Source of the DNA: Mytilus galloprovincialis
Lineage: Eukaryota; Mollusca; Bivalvia; Mytilida; Mytilidae
Direction of reading: 5' to 3'
Length of the DNA: 64,000 nt
Assembly: GCF_965363235.1 (NCBI RefSeq)
Contig: NC_134849.1
Location: 47,066,122 to 47,130,121 of the forward strand
The position numbers and the translations under genes are program-made. This document shows, piece after piece, positions 10,188 through 20,300 of this stretch. Under the pieces are notes generated by a model that saw nothing but the letters and a program-made list of their open reading frames with translations, searched no databases and was not told the DNA's origin. The stretch's first letter is position 1; each line of letters starts with the position of its first letter.

Positions 10188-10845
10188 TTTGAGAACTGAA
10201 ACCTACTTTACTTTTATTACTTTGACCTTGATCTCTCATAGCTGTTGTTATATAAAATGACCATAAGTCTTGGTTTATGACAGCCCAAGATGACTGAGGT
10301 CTTTGTGCTTTGCGGAGTCTGAATTGCTCATCGTATGTTCCCCAACCGTGTGATTTATTTGCTGCAAAACGAATATCTCTCATGTACTTTAGCAATTCTT
10401 GAGCCAAAGAACTCTGTTTCTCTAGCAAAATACTCATATAAATCATGAAAGCGCTTGTCCATGTGTGTATATTTGGTATAGCGCGACATGGTAAAGATTC
10501 AATCCGCATGTGACCCCCTTTTACAACTAAATCACCTTCATGGTCAGGAAAATTTGCCAGTTCTCTAGGAGATTTAATCAACAAATTTAGGTCGATAAAT
10601 TCATGTTTCCAAATTTTATCTTTTAGTTTCATGGGTACATAACACCCGATTTGGTCAAACAAACTTTCCTCAAGACAGGGAAGGCTTTGTGAAAACTGAA
10701 TGTTTTCGTTAAATATGTTAGATTCTGTCCCAGTTGACGTTTGGGAGGGCCCTGGGTCACTACTAAAATCTATAACCGACTCACCAGATGATCTTGGATT
10801 AACTACACTAGCTATAGGTTGTTCCTTCTCCTTAGGGTCGGCCAT
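10012..10845 (-). CDS. Gag-like nucleocapsid protein of the Ngaro element
   Basis: 277 codons from an ATG at 10,845. The N-terminus is acidic, Ser/Pro-rich and likely disordered; the middle is predicted helical. The C-terminus holds two zinc-binding patterns: C-x9-C-x4-C-x3-H (residues 241-260) and C-x2-C-x3-H-x4-C (262-274), consistent with RNA packaging. It is the first ORF after the left repeat and overlaps the RT ORF. Typical in size and layout for ORF1 of tyrosine-recombinase retroelements; assignment rests on position and zinc motifs rather than on recognised full-length similarity. Confidence 0.8.
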   Translation of the reverse strand: MADPKEKEQPIASVVNPRSSGESVIDFSSDPGPSQTSTGTESNIFNENIQFSQSLPCLEESLFDQIGCYVPMKLKDKIWKHEFIDLNLLIKSPRELANFPDHEGDLVVKGGHMRIESLPCRAIPNIHTWTSAFMIYMSILLEKQSSLAQELLKYMRDIRFAANKSHGWGTYDEQFRLRKAQRPQSSWAVINQDLWSFYITTAMRDQGQSNKSKVGFSSQSEPLHSFRQSSGQQNVQQPRTCNAYNTKGKRCNFNPCRFKHGCSACGGQHPAYFCKRH

Positions 10846-11137
10846 TCATCGTCGTTTGACCCCCTGCCCTCTAGCTGGAGTCCCTTTCTTTGAATTTCCT
10901 CTTGGCATGGTATATTAGAAAACTGGTCAGCAAATGAAAAACTAGGATGGCACTAAATCTGGAAACTGGCAGCAAACAAACAGCTAGGATAGTTCGTAAT
11001 TAAGACAAAGAACGTCACACTTATATACGGCTAATGTTTCTTCGTTATAAAAACTCTTAAGTCAACAAAATGTTTGTTTGCGATGATACTCCGAAAATAA
11101 CTACACAAAAACTAAGAATATAGACTAAGTCGAAATT

Positions 11138-11388
11138 ATTTTTTGTTATAACAAAATGTTTGTATAAAGCTAAACAGATGCTATGTGAGAAAGTTATAAC
11201 GTGCTTAACACTCTTAAGAACAAAATTCACGTGATAGTAATCATTCTTAACAAGAGGCGTTCCCAAAATGTAAGACAGTGTAAACGGACACTTTTGATTT
11301 ACAATACAAACATGTGTACAAATCCAAAAACAACATACGCCAGTAGCCTCATTAAATTCAATTATCTGATAAACAATAATTGCTATTA
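11138..11388 (-). repeat. Ngaro terminal repeat A1 (outer copy)
   Basis: 251-bp repeat forming the element's 5' end in coding orientation; partner of 5,967-6,217. It ends GCTATTA, and the flanking genomic sequence continues TCACTG. The opposite flank is CTC before ATTA, so the empty site would read CTC-ATTA-TCACTG. Confidence 0.9.
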
Positions 11389-11856
11389 TCACTGTAATTT
11401 ATCAACGGTCAGTTTAGAATTCATTTGTTTCCCTTTAACCGTATGTGTAGTCATGTAACATTTTAAGGGTTCTTATTAACAGTAAAAATCTAATGACCCA
11501 AATCTCGTCTTGTGCTATACTTCTCGTCCATATAAATCATTAGAATGTTACATGAGTTCAAGCATATTCAAGCATTTTTCCCATTTCAATTCTCAATTTT
11601 ATTTTGAATCGCTTAAACTAGAACTATATCTATAAAATTATACATTGCATTATTGTCAGAGGTTTTATGTAAGTGCAATAATAAGTTCATACAAAATTTT
11701 CTGGATTTACAGCATTAATTACAAAATGCGCCTGAAAAATGACAAATTGGAAAGATTGTTGAAAATGGGAATAAAAAGGAACACCAGTCTACATTGTTTG
11801 CAGATATTTTTTTTATTTTTTTGGTCTGCAAGTGATATATTTATTTTTATTTCCAG

Positions 11857-11938
11857 GTGGATGAGAACATGAGAACTGCTCACAAGAGAGATGCTGTAAA
11901 CAAAGACATGTTTTATTTTAGGAAGGATGTTTTTACTG
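11857..11938 (+). CDS. GCLC: GCLC exon (fourth from the end)
   Basis: The acceptor TTTCCAG ends at 11,856; the donor is GTAATG at 11,939. 82 nt encode [14 protein letters not shown]...FYFRKDVFT plus the first base of the next codon (phase 1). Confidence 0.9.
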
Positions 11939-14084
11939 GTAATGTGAAAGTTTTTAAACTGGTTATAATGAAAAATGCATGCAAGGAATGATTTGAAAAA
12001 TAATTTCAACACTTAATTATTAGCATGTAACTCATTTAACAATCAAAATGTGTTTTTTTTTTAGACTGATCGATAAAATTCAAATATGAAATAAAACATG
12101 AATTGTTTTTTTTTGTATGTTTCCTTATAACAGCTCAATTTTCAAACAGTTACAGACTTTTCATAGAGATTTTTTCAACCTGAAATGTTATTTATGGTTG
12201 AAAGATGTCTTTCATATATTGATAATAAACTCATCATAGGTACCGGGATTAAATTTTGTATTAACGCCAGATGCACGTTTCGTCTACAAAAGACGCATCA
12301 GTAATGCTTGAATCCAAATAAGTCAATTACATAAGGTTGATTTCTATTTGATGCAACTCATGTAACATGTGTAAAGCTGTATCGATATTTGTGTTATGGT
12401 TATACTTTGTGTTACAAATTTGATATTTTTGTTTCCAGATTGTTCTCCAGCAGACGTAGCCAAGTGTATGGCCTCAGGGAAATGTGAAAGGATTAAATGT
12501 TCTAACATTCAAGATGAATATACACAGATGACAATGAACGAGATATTTAATGGCAGTGTAAGGATTCTCTCATTTAAAGATGAAGCTATTATGAAACCTT
12601 TCTTGTTTTTCTAAGAATATTGTCATAATTTTAGGTAGAGGTCTTTTTTACCAAATTGATTTTTATTGGATGAGAACGTGTATATTTCTTACACAGATAA
12701 AGCTTTTTTTTAAAGATCAGATTTTCAGTTAACAAAAGCTGCAAAATAATACTTTATTTGCCTTTTTAATTGTAAAATTAACTTGTGATATAAAATAGAA
12801 GATGTGGTATGATTGCCAACGATACAACTCTTCGCAAGAGACCAAATGACACAGAAATTAACAATTATGGTCAATGACGGCCTTCAACAATGAGCAAAGC
12901 CTATTCCGCATAATCAGCTATAAAAGGCCCTGAAATGACAATGTAAAACATGACACTTCTTTACAATTTAGTCAGTGATGATAAACAAAATATTTAAGAA
13001 GTATATTATTTCTACAGGATGACTTTCCAGGTTTGATACCTCTGGTTAAACAGTACCTTAACAGTGTTGACATTGATATAGATACTAGCTGTACAATACA
13101 AAACTACCTCAAACTGATATCCAAGAGGGCCTCAGGTGAGTAAAACAAAGAAATAGGTACTAGCTGTACAATACAAAACTACCTCAAACTGATATCCAAA
13201 AGGGCCTCAGGTGAGTAAAACATAGATATAGGTACCAGTTATATCTATTGTAGAATACAAACATTTATAAATGCAGAATATATATGATATTTTGCTATTA
13301 ACAGTCATCTAGGTTCAATTATTATATAGGTTTATATGACCTTTGGCTGTCTTCATCTGGATTGATAATTAGATGGTGTCTAGTCAAAAATATACACAAG
13401 CCCATGCATTGTTAATTGCCTTGTTTGTAATTTGGACATAGGTTTTAGTGTGTTATAAATCAAATATAAGAATTTTAGTCATATTGTTGACCGTGAACTT
13501 TACAACTAGTGCTATTTAAGCACAACTTTCAATCAACCTTACAGTATAATAAACTCCAAGGCCTGGTAGCTTTTTAATGTTTTTTAAGGTTTTAAAATAC
13601 AAATTGGGGATATATGTGAAAAATGAAGCAACCCAATGATCAAAATAGTGTTACAGCTAAAAGTTAACATATGATCTTCTACAATAGACACTTTTAGCTT
13701 TAAATCAATTGGTATCAATATCTGCCATCTCTGGCAAATTTTCTGTAGATTCAGTTGAGATGTAAATGTTGATATTACAACTTCTTCTGAGCTAAAAGAT
13801 ATTTTTCATTTATTTTAGGAGCTGAACCAACAATAGCAAAATGTATCAGGAACTTTGTGACCAACCATCCTGACTACAAGCAAGACTCTGTGGTGTCTGA
13901 AGAGATAAATTATGATCTTCTCAAGTTAATACATGAAAAGACTGATAATTGTGAGACTCTCTCAACTGATACTAAGTTTAGTTCAAAGACAAAAGATGAT
14001 ATTCCTACTGCATTATCAAAAGCAGAAAAATATCTCGCCCAGAAAAATCCACAGAAAAATATGACGAATGGACATAAATCATAA
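11857..14084 (+). CDS. GCLC: Glutamate-cysteine ligase catalytic subunit, C-terminal four exons
   Basis: GCLC joins glutamate and cysteine with ATP in the cytosol, the rate-limiting step of glutathione synthesis, normally with the modifier subunit GCLM. Coding exons: 11,857-11,938, 12,439-12,557, 13,018-13,135 and 13,819-14,084, joined in phases 1, 0 and 1, each with AG/GT borders. The ~194 residues contain blocks I recognise from animal GCLC: VDENM..A.KRDAV...FYFRKD, then FPGLIPL..YL..V..D.DT.C.I..YLKLI.KRASG, then [16 protein letters not shown] Cys-rich insert ([16 protein letters not shown]) precedes the third block. The N-terminal two thirds must lie left of the window. The first intron shown contains the antisense Ngaro element, the second a decayed ribozyme repeat, the third a family B repeat, and the fourth begins with a 75-bp copy of the end of the third exon shown. 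The stop is TAA at 14,082-14,084. Confidence 0.93.
12244..12311 (-). repeat. Hammerhead-ribozyme repeat, decayed copy in GCLC intron
   Basis: The reverse complement contains CTGATGC, GTCTTTTGTAGAC, GAAAC and CATCTGGCG in hammerhead order. The core reads CTGATGC rather than CTGATGA and stem III is mispaired, so it is probably inactive. Confidence 0.65.
12439..12557 (+). CDS. GCLC: GCLC exon (third from the end)
   Basis: The acceptor TTTCCAG ends at 12,438; the donor GTAAGG is at 12,558. 119 nt, phase 1 in and phase 0 out. Encodes the Cys-rich stretch [16 protein letters not shown] and ends ..NEIFNGS. The donor is preceded by T rather than G, a weak but in-frame choice; the alternative one base earlier breaks the frame. 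Confidence 0.85.
12797..12955 (+). repeat. Dispersed repeat family B (partial)
   Basis: Carries the family markers 'gatgtggtatgattgccaa', 'aagagaccaaatgacac', 'ccttcaacaatgagcaaag' and 'ctataaaaggccc'. Other copies are at 23,049-23,271 (reversed), 25,120-25,310 (reversed, decayed), 34,797-35,200 and fragments at 57,780-57,865 and 62,330-62,412. Non-coding. Confidence 0.75.
13018..13135 (+). CDS. GCLC: GCLC exon (second from the end)
   Basis: The acceptor TTCTACAG ends at 13,017; the donor GTGAGT is at 13,136. 118 nt encode [14 protein letters not shown]...LISKRAS. Its 3' part and donor are duplicated immediately downstream. Confidence 0.92.
13083..13232 (+). repeat. 75-bp tandem duplication of exon end plus donor site
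   Basis: 13,083-13,157 recurs at 13,158-13,232 with an offset of 75. The unit includes the last 53 bases of the GCLC exon, the donor GTGAGT and the first intron bases. Within the duplicated exon part I see one substitution (AAG to AAA). A more decayed third copy may follow from about 13,232. Confidence 0.88.
13819..14084 (+). CDS. GCLC: GCLC terminal coding exon
   Basis: The acceptor TATTTTAG ends at 13,818. 266 nt including the TAA. Encodes [20 protein letters not shown] and a lysine-rich, poorly conserved tail ending HKS. Confidence 0.92.
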
Positions 14085-14143
14085 AAATGTTTGTAACCAT
14101 TTATAACCTTGGGAGGAATGTAGTAGCTATTAGTTTTATAACT

Positions 14144-14360
14144 TACTGTGGATTCATTTATTTTCATTGGTACCAATTTTCATGTATCAAGGACGAGATG
14201 TATTTTCGTGGATATTTAAACTCATGGTTTTACAAAAGTCCTCATACATACAATCCTATAAAAAATTTGAAATTAGTTGAAGATTTAAATTTGTTGTGCA
14301 CCTGTAGCCACGAAATTCACGAAACATTGGTATCCAAGGAATAATAATGAATTCACAGTA
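14144..14360. mobile_element. MITE with long terminal inverted repeats and TA target duplication (copy 2)
   Basis: The element is 14,146-14,358 (213 bp), flanked by TA. It starts CTGTGGATTCATTTATTTTC and ends with the near-inverse ..ATAATGAATTCACAG; the arms extend about 40 bp through 'ggtaccaatttt' and 'attggtatcc'. It begins 61 bp after the GCLC stop codon, so it probably lies in the 3' UTR. Same family as 4,594-4,804. Confidence 0.7.
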
Positions 14361-14594
14361 CATGTCACAAATTTTTATAATAATTCTTTAACTGTAAATT
14401 CTAAAAGTTTGTGTCGTCCTGAATATGCATGAAATATTTGCCACTGGACATTAAGCAACCAACCATCAATCATCAATCTAAAAGTTTGTGTAAAAAATTA
14501 GGACAATACAAATAACAGTAAAAATTTAAACTTGTATGCTGTATTTTACTGGAACGCAAACAACCATGTTTGCCTGTTAGATAACAATTGTAAC

Positions 14595-14647
14595 AATAAA
14601 TGCACCCTATAAGTTCTAAATTTACAGTATATATGACATGCAATAAA
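14595..14647 (+). terminator. Candidate GCLC polyadenylation signals
   Basis: AATAAA at 14,595-14,600 and again at 14,642-14,647 are the first canonical signals I see after the GCLC stop. Which one is used cannot be told from sequence alone. Confidence 0.35.
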
Positions 14648-14714
14648 AATACATAGTAATTCTCTTTACCAGTTAAATTATGTTTTAGTAGTTGTAGTGT
14701 GGACTCTTTTAAGT

Positions 14715-14910
14715 ATTTGAAAAACATGATTAGATTCACTGAACCATAGGACTGGCCAGAACTTTAGAAATAGATAAAATAATTTACCCTGAATTCATCA
14801 TTTTTATCTTATTGAAAAACGTGATTAGATTCACTGAACCTCGGGACTGGCCAAAACTTTAGAAATAGATAAAATTATTTACTCTGAATTCATCATGTTT
14901 ATCTTATTGA
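14715..14910 (+). repeat. 95-bp tandem duplication (two units)
   Basis: The block 'gattagattcactgaacc..ggactggcca.aactttagaaatag' occurs twice, with 'tagattcact' at 14,731 and 14,826. The units differ at several positions. Confidence 0.85.
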
Positions 14911-15304
14911 ATTCAGGTTTGGTATTAATTATCATGGATAGTTGAATATTGATAAACCATTTAGTGTGCATCATTATGCAACCATTTTATAGGCTTGTAT
15001 GCAGAATATGTCAACAAGTAAATGTATTTTCTCTAATTCTTCGTCAATTTATCCCTTTCTGCACCCATTGTATAAAAAAAATTTAATCAACGTGTGGTTT
15101 GTTTGATCTCAGTACATGTACTTCATTGGTTAAAATCCAATTATGACATCGAATTTTCTTGCTTTCCTCTGAATTTCCTATTGTGACGGCATGAAAAAAG
15201 GCGACCATGCATGATGACGTCACATAGAAAGAACACAACTGTTTGCAGATCATTCGAAAAGAAGGAATAAGTTTGCCTGCATAATGTTAGAAAATCATTA
15301 GAGA

Positions 15305-15476
15305 AACAGATTCCACCACCAAATCTTGTGTAATACAATATTTATCCACTCTAGACAGTTGAATTTTAAATATTTAAAACGCTCGGGCAAGCCTCGCGTT
15401 TTAAATTTGAAAATTTAACTGTCTCGAGTGGATAAATATCATATTACACTCGATGCAGTGGTAGAATCTATATGTA
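15305..15476. repeat. Long imperfect palindrome (foldback element)
   Basis: The left part ('agattccaccacc', 'atttatccactctagacagt', 'aaaacgctcg') is the reverse complement of the right part ('cgcgttttaaa', 'actgtctcgagtggataaat', 'ggtagaatct'). Arms are about 75 bp around a centre near 15,395. No ORF. Confidence 0.75.
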
Positions 15477-15689
15477 AATTCTTATATTTTTGCATGCAGC
15501 TGTTGAAAAAGGGACAAGAATGCGAGAATAATGATTGTGATTTCATAACATTCTGCCTACAAATAATGCTAGCAAAATTTAAATGCAAATTTTTTTTTTG
15601 TCAAAGCTATCCCGTTTCAATTTTCTCAACAAACATGCAAAACTTCAGAAAAAATTCTGAATTTACAATTTCCACAAAAATCTTTTGTC

Positions 15690-16095
15690 TTAAGGATGTT
15701 TACTGCTCAGTTTCAAAATAAATAACTTTCCATAATACTAGTATATATTGATAGGGAATTAATTGAGGAATCAAAAAAGCCAAAAAAAATATAAGGGTCA
15801 ATGTGCTTGTTTTCGAGATATTAGCCATTGGAATTTTGGTGGGAAAATGTTCTCTCTTGACTTTTCATAGCTTTATCATTGCTCAGTTAAAGTTCTCAAA
15901 AACTATTAAAAAATAAATAAGATTTTATAAGACTTTTACAAATGGCTTACAATTATACATGTAAAAGATTTATAAAAAGAAAAATGAGGTTTCATGGGCA
16001 ATTTTTTTTAAGGCATTCAAATGGATAAAACCAGAGGATTTAAAAAATCTAACAAAAAATCCAAATATGACAAACAAACATCCTTAATTAATATA
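15690..16095. repeat. Dispersed repeat with a related copy at 24,690-25,040
   Basis: Shared words include 'ttcgagatatt', 'ggcgggaaaa/ggtgggaaaa', a 'gacttttcatagc' region and 'aaaaataaataagat'. Copies are diverged; no coding potential is seen. Confidence 0.45.
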
Positions 16096-18034
16096 AAAAG
16101 ACATCCACAACAAATAGAGAGTATTACATTTTGCATTATTTTTGAAGGTCACTTGACAATATTTTTTCACTGATAATCAATAAATTGAGACAATCATTGA
16201 AAATGATAGGTAGTTTTTTGTCTAGTCTAAAAATTCATAGTGTTATGAGTTGTCCAAATTGTTAGGCTTGATATTACCAGGCATATTGTTATGAAATATA
16301 ATTTTTTTCAAACCTGTTTTTTAATACCACTTCTCTCTTTGTTATTTTTTAAGCCTAACAGTGGCTAGAGAGTAAGGATACTATTGCATTTGAGGTTACT
16401 ACATGTAAGGTCAATAACAAAATTACTAAATAGACAGTGTATGGAAGAAGTTTTTTCAAAAGATAACTGTAGAACCAAACTGAAAAGAATTCTGATATAA
16501 GGAGGAACATATTCGCACAAAACGATTCACCCTTAACACAGCATTTTTTATTGCTCCTAAATGTCACAAGTTCTGAATATTTCATCAAATTAAGATCCAA
16601 AACTGAATTTAAAATACATTTAATGGTGAAAATTTCAAACCCTCTCTCACTTTTTGTGTTGGATTCAAAAATTACTTACACTTAGAAAAATTTTAATGAA
16701 AATAAACCTTTTATTAAAGCATTTAATTATTGACAGAAACTTACCAGAAAATTGATTTGTATCTAAATGTTCCTAACAGTTGACCTAACTTGAATGTTAG
16801 CGATAAGGCACCTAAATATGAAGTAAAAAAACCAAAAACAGTCAAACATGGCTGTAAAGAAATATGACCAAAAGACAACAATAAAAACAAAACACTACAC
16901 AGCAAATGAAAAGCCGCGTAGCACTGATTATATCAAAAATTGGGTGGGAACTGGTATTTCTGTGCCTTCTAATTCAAAACTTGATAAGAGACGAATGGTC
17001 TTTAGATAACCCTGGAAACCCTGTATTTTGTTGTTGTAAAAAGAGTTGGAACCTTAGCACCTTCATGGGGGTCATTGGATTTGGTATAACGCCTGTTGTA
17101 AGCCATTCTTAAAAAGAGTAATTTCTGATATTTGTCAACAGACCCCAAAAATAAAAGGATAACCACTACAAAAAACTATTTTAAGAAGGCTAAAACTCAT
17201 CAAATATACCAGGCTTATAAATTTATAAGACTTATCTGTGAGACTCAAATCAAAATGTATACTGCAAAGGTAATTAAAGAATTACAATATCCAGGATTCT
17301 GGACTTGCACACAGGTGGAGTTTAATAAGCACTTGTCCCTTATCTAAAGAAAAATTGGAATTAAACTTAACAAGGACTCATTCAGACCTTTAACTGTGCA
17401 ATTATCACTCATGTGAAAACGAGGACAGATATTAACAGGATTATGATAGTATTGAAAATAGCACAGACATCTAGAATTGCATCTGGTACAGTAAAATTGT
17501 ACCTTTTATGATGTAACATAATGTATTGCAGAGGTAAATTATTTGTGCATAGCAAATTTTAATAACAGATGAGTTAGAATGGTTTGGTCAATTTCTCAGA
17601 TACTATAAACAATAAAGCCACTGTGTTTGGTGTGAACAATGATTGTACAGATTCATTTGACCTTGACCGCAAATTCATGGTTCATTATTGACTTAAATAT
17701 TGAATAATTTCTTCGAATGCATGTTGTTTGGAATGGTTCATCCGACATTGTTTATTGGTCAATAGAAAATCTTTGTCATAGATTATATGATCATTTGGCT
17801 AAATGCATTTGGTGTATGGTATGATTAATATTGTAAGGTGTTCAAATCTGTCTGTCAGGGTCCATCTGACATTAACCTCATTTACATTGATCATTGATAA
17901 TGTGGTACGTTTAGTCTGACCTTTATTTCGAATTTGCAGGTGCACTCTTTTTCATATAAAAACCTGTATTGCATAGATACAACTACATATACATATAAAT
18001 AGATGATTTTATAAATTCCAGATGTACTATTTTT
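16096..18034. other. No gene recognised
   Basis: AT-rich sequence. Two adjacent plus-strand ORFs (16,906-17,112 and 17,132-17,347) lack recognisable domains, and the first is preceded by A-rich repeat-like sequence, so they are not called. Confidence 0.4.
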
Positions 18035-18644
18035 AACCGGATTTTTGTGACAAAAATGTCGATTATTGATTTGGGGATGTACGGTGGGCGGCAGCCAAAT
18101 GTTGTCCATGTATTTACTCATGAACTGTTCAAACAAAGCTTTTAAAATTTTAATATGTTTGTTACTGACAACAAAATGGAGGTCAAGTTCAATAATGACG
18201 ACTTTGATTTTTACAGTTCTGGAGTTTTGGTTCTTGAAAGATTGAAAAATGGCGTTTCCAGTCCTGTCCGTGCTTTAATTCATGAACCGTTTATCCAAAT
18301 ATTTTAAATATATTTTAAATATTTTATTTTAATATGTTTGTTACTGACAACAAAACAGAGGTCAAGTTCAATAATTACGATTTTGACTTTTACGGTTCTG
18401 GAGTTATGGTTCTTGAAAGATTAAAAAATTGTATTACCAGTCATGTTGTTGCATTTACTCATGAACCATTCAGGCAAAGATTTTAATTTTAAAATTTTAA
18501 TATGTCAAAATGGAAGTCAAGGTCTGATATTGATGATTTTCACTTTCACCGTTTATCAGTTTTGCTTCTTGTGATATTGAAAAATGCCAGGGCACGAATA
18601 AATATTAAGTAATCCGGTTTGCTGTCGCTCTGACAGCCTCTTGT
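18035..18644 (+). mobile_element. Pearl/Helentron-like element, shorter second copy
   Basis: Same family as 3,571-4,505: starts AACCGGATTTTTGTGAC, has about three core units, and ends AATCCGGTTT followed by hairpin GCTGTC-GCTCT-GACAGC and CTCTTGT. The hairpin stem is conserved while its loop differs from the other copy (GTTGT), which supports selection on the structure. Confidence 0.7.
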
Positions 18645-19176
18645 TAAAGACCTTTTGCAATTCTGAAGTTTTGTAGAATTTATAGACACCTTCAAAATTT
18701 GAGAGCAGAAATTGCATTGGCTGATGTAATAATTACCAGTCTGAGAACAGAATTAAAAAGTTAGTATTGTCAGATCCTTGTAAGCAAAGTTCGGACACAT
18801 GATCTATATTTTAATCAGTATGAGAATTTTCCTATCATAAGAATGTACAATAGATCAATGTTGCGTAAAACAACAATATAATGACCATATTCAACATACA
18901 AGCAAAGCGAAAATAGAACTTGATTAAAATGTTGAATGATCATTATTGTAAGGTTAGTCACAGCTTTACAATAATTTGATCTCACATTTAATCGATTGTA
19001 GTCTGTTCATCTTGGTCAACATATGGTTGTAGCAGACAGATAATACTATCTATTGTGACCCCACCAGAAGTTTTAAGGTAACCTATAAATATCAACAGTA
19101 TATGCGAAAATGGTGAGTCTATTAATAGTACTAGTAATTCTGCCTTGTTGAAAACAGAAATACATAAACGTTTTTT

Positions 19177-19520
19177 ATGGCCCCGCAACGAAGTTGTCGA
19201 TGCTATATAGTTTTACCCTTGTCCGAAATTCCGTAATTCTGTCATTCCATCATTCCACAACAAAGCATTATATGGAGTTTTTTTTTCTAAACGCCATCAG
19301 ATATTGGGCTGATGATTGACCATGTTGAGTTACAGATCAAGTTTATGTTTTGTTCCGCTCCGCTAATTTTTGCTGAAATTACGGGCTTTGGACTTAGATA
19401 AATATTGAAAATCACAGTTATACATATTTTTTTTCTAAAGGCCTCCACATTTTGAGCCGATTTTTGATATGGGAGATTACCATCATGCTTGTGTCCACAT
19501 GTGTTATTGAAATTTCAGAT
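19177..19520 (+). repeat. Another tandem-unit dispersed element (fragment)
   Basis: Starts near 'ggccccgcaacgaagttgtc' (small hairpin CAAC-GAA-GTTG) and contains two diverged units marked by 'ttttttctaaacgcc' (19,281) and 'ttttttctaaaggcc' (19,429), about 148 bp apart. The 3' limit is unclear. Confidence 0.5.
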
Positions 19521-19879
19521 TTTTCAACTTTTTGGAACGAGACCATTCGCTTTGACACATCCAGTTTATATTATCATTTCTCTTATAACAAATATTTTAC
19601 GTTTTTGTCATTTGATTGTTTTATTGAAAAAAAAAGAAGATCTAAGCTTGTTACAAAAACCTTTCAATAGAGTCATGATGAAGAAAGACTTGAAGTCGAC
19701 TAAACATATAAAGTTTTACTGTCCCTCTCACTAATTAGTTGACACTTACGATATGTCTGTGTCTCAGCCGACACACGACTAATTTTTTTCTTCGGATACC
19801 AGAAAATCGTCTGTAAACTCACGCGCTGTGTCCTATTTCTGATTGTGATATTTTGACTCAGAATAGCGGTGAGGCATGC

Positions 19880-20300
19880 ATGCAAATTACGTGACGCTTA
19901 TCTAGTTGAAACACCGGATCTCGTTAATCCCATGCAAGATATATGAGATTCCTCTGTTACCTTCAACTTATACCACGATTAAGCCTCATACTAGCAAAAT
20001 GTCAGTTAAGTCAAGCATGGAGACAACATTATCTTGTACTTTCTGATAGTTAATTTTAGTTACCGTTGTTAATCAACGAAGGCAAACTATTGCTAAAACA
20101 GGGCGATACATATATGTTAACAGCATATTCCTATTAATATCTTTTCATAAAAAATATACTTCTCGAGATCTGTATTATAATACTTCGAATTTGGTTCTGA
20201 TTCTGACCAACATTTTTGTATGTTTTTAGGCAATAAATAAAAGTTAATTAACTTATCATTATAACCATTTGCAGGTTTCCGTTAAACGGATGCAAATCTG
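19880..20300. repeat. Diverged duplicated block (partner 25,930-26,290)
   Basis: Both blocks carry, in order, 'tcaagcat', an 'acaacat/acaacacc' plus 'atcttgtact' block, a 'ttttagta' or 'ttttagtta' word, 'gcgatacatatatgtt / gcgacatatatgttt', and 'gaccaacatttttgtatg'. This suggests an old segmental duplication of about 6 kb spacing. Non-coding by eye. Confidence 0.5.

Larger units (their letters stand above)
5030..11388 (-). mobile_element. Ngaro-type tyrosine-recombinase retrotransposon, near-complete
   Basis: A 6.36-kb element read on the minus strand. Order from its 5' end: left repeat A1 (11,388-11,138), gag-like ORF, reverse transcriptase-RNase H ORF, tyrosine recombinase, SGNH hydrolase ORF, repeat B1 (6,726-6,214), repeat A2 (6,217-5,967), a 424-bp spacer, and right repeat B2 (5,542-5,030). 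This A1-ORFs-B1-A2-B2 arrangement of split direct repeats is the signature of Ngaro/PAT-like elements. B1 and A2 overlap by ATTA, and the sequence across that internal junction is exactly what joining the two outer ends would give, as expected for integration of a circular intermediate by a tyrosine recombinase. No DIRS-type methyltransferase domain is seen, and there is no LTR or DDE integrase. It sits antisense in an intron of GCLC. The only clear coding lesion is an in-frame TGA in the recombinase. Confidence 0.9.

Noticed and set aside
14017..14081. GCLC lysine-rich tail as a separate peptide or a frameshift artefact
   Set aside because: It is in frame with the conserved [10 protein letters not shown] block and ends at a normal stop; variable C-terminal tails are acceptable in this family.
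16906..17347. Two adjacent plus-strand ORFs
   Set aside because: No recognisable domain, in different frames, preceded by A-rich repeat-like sequence.
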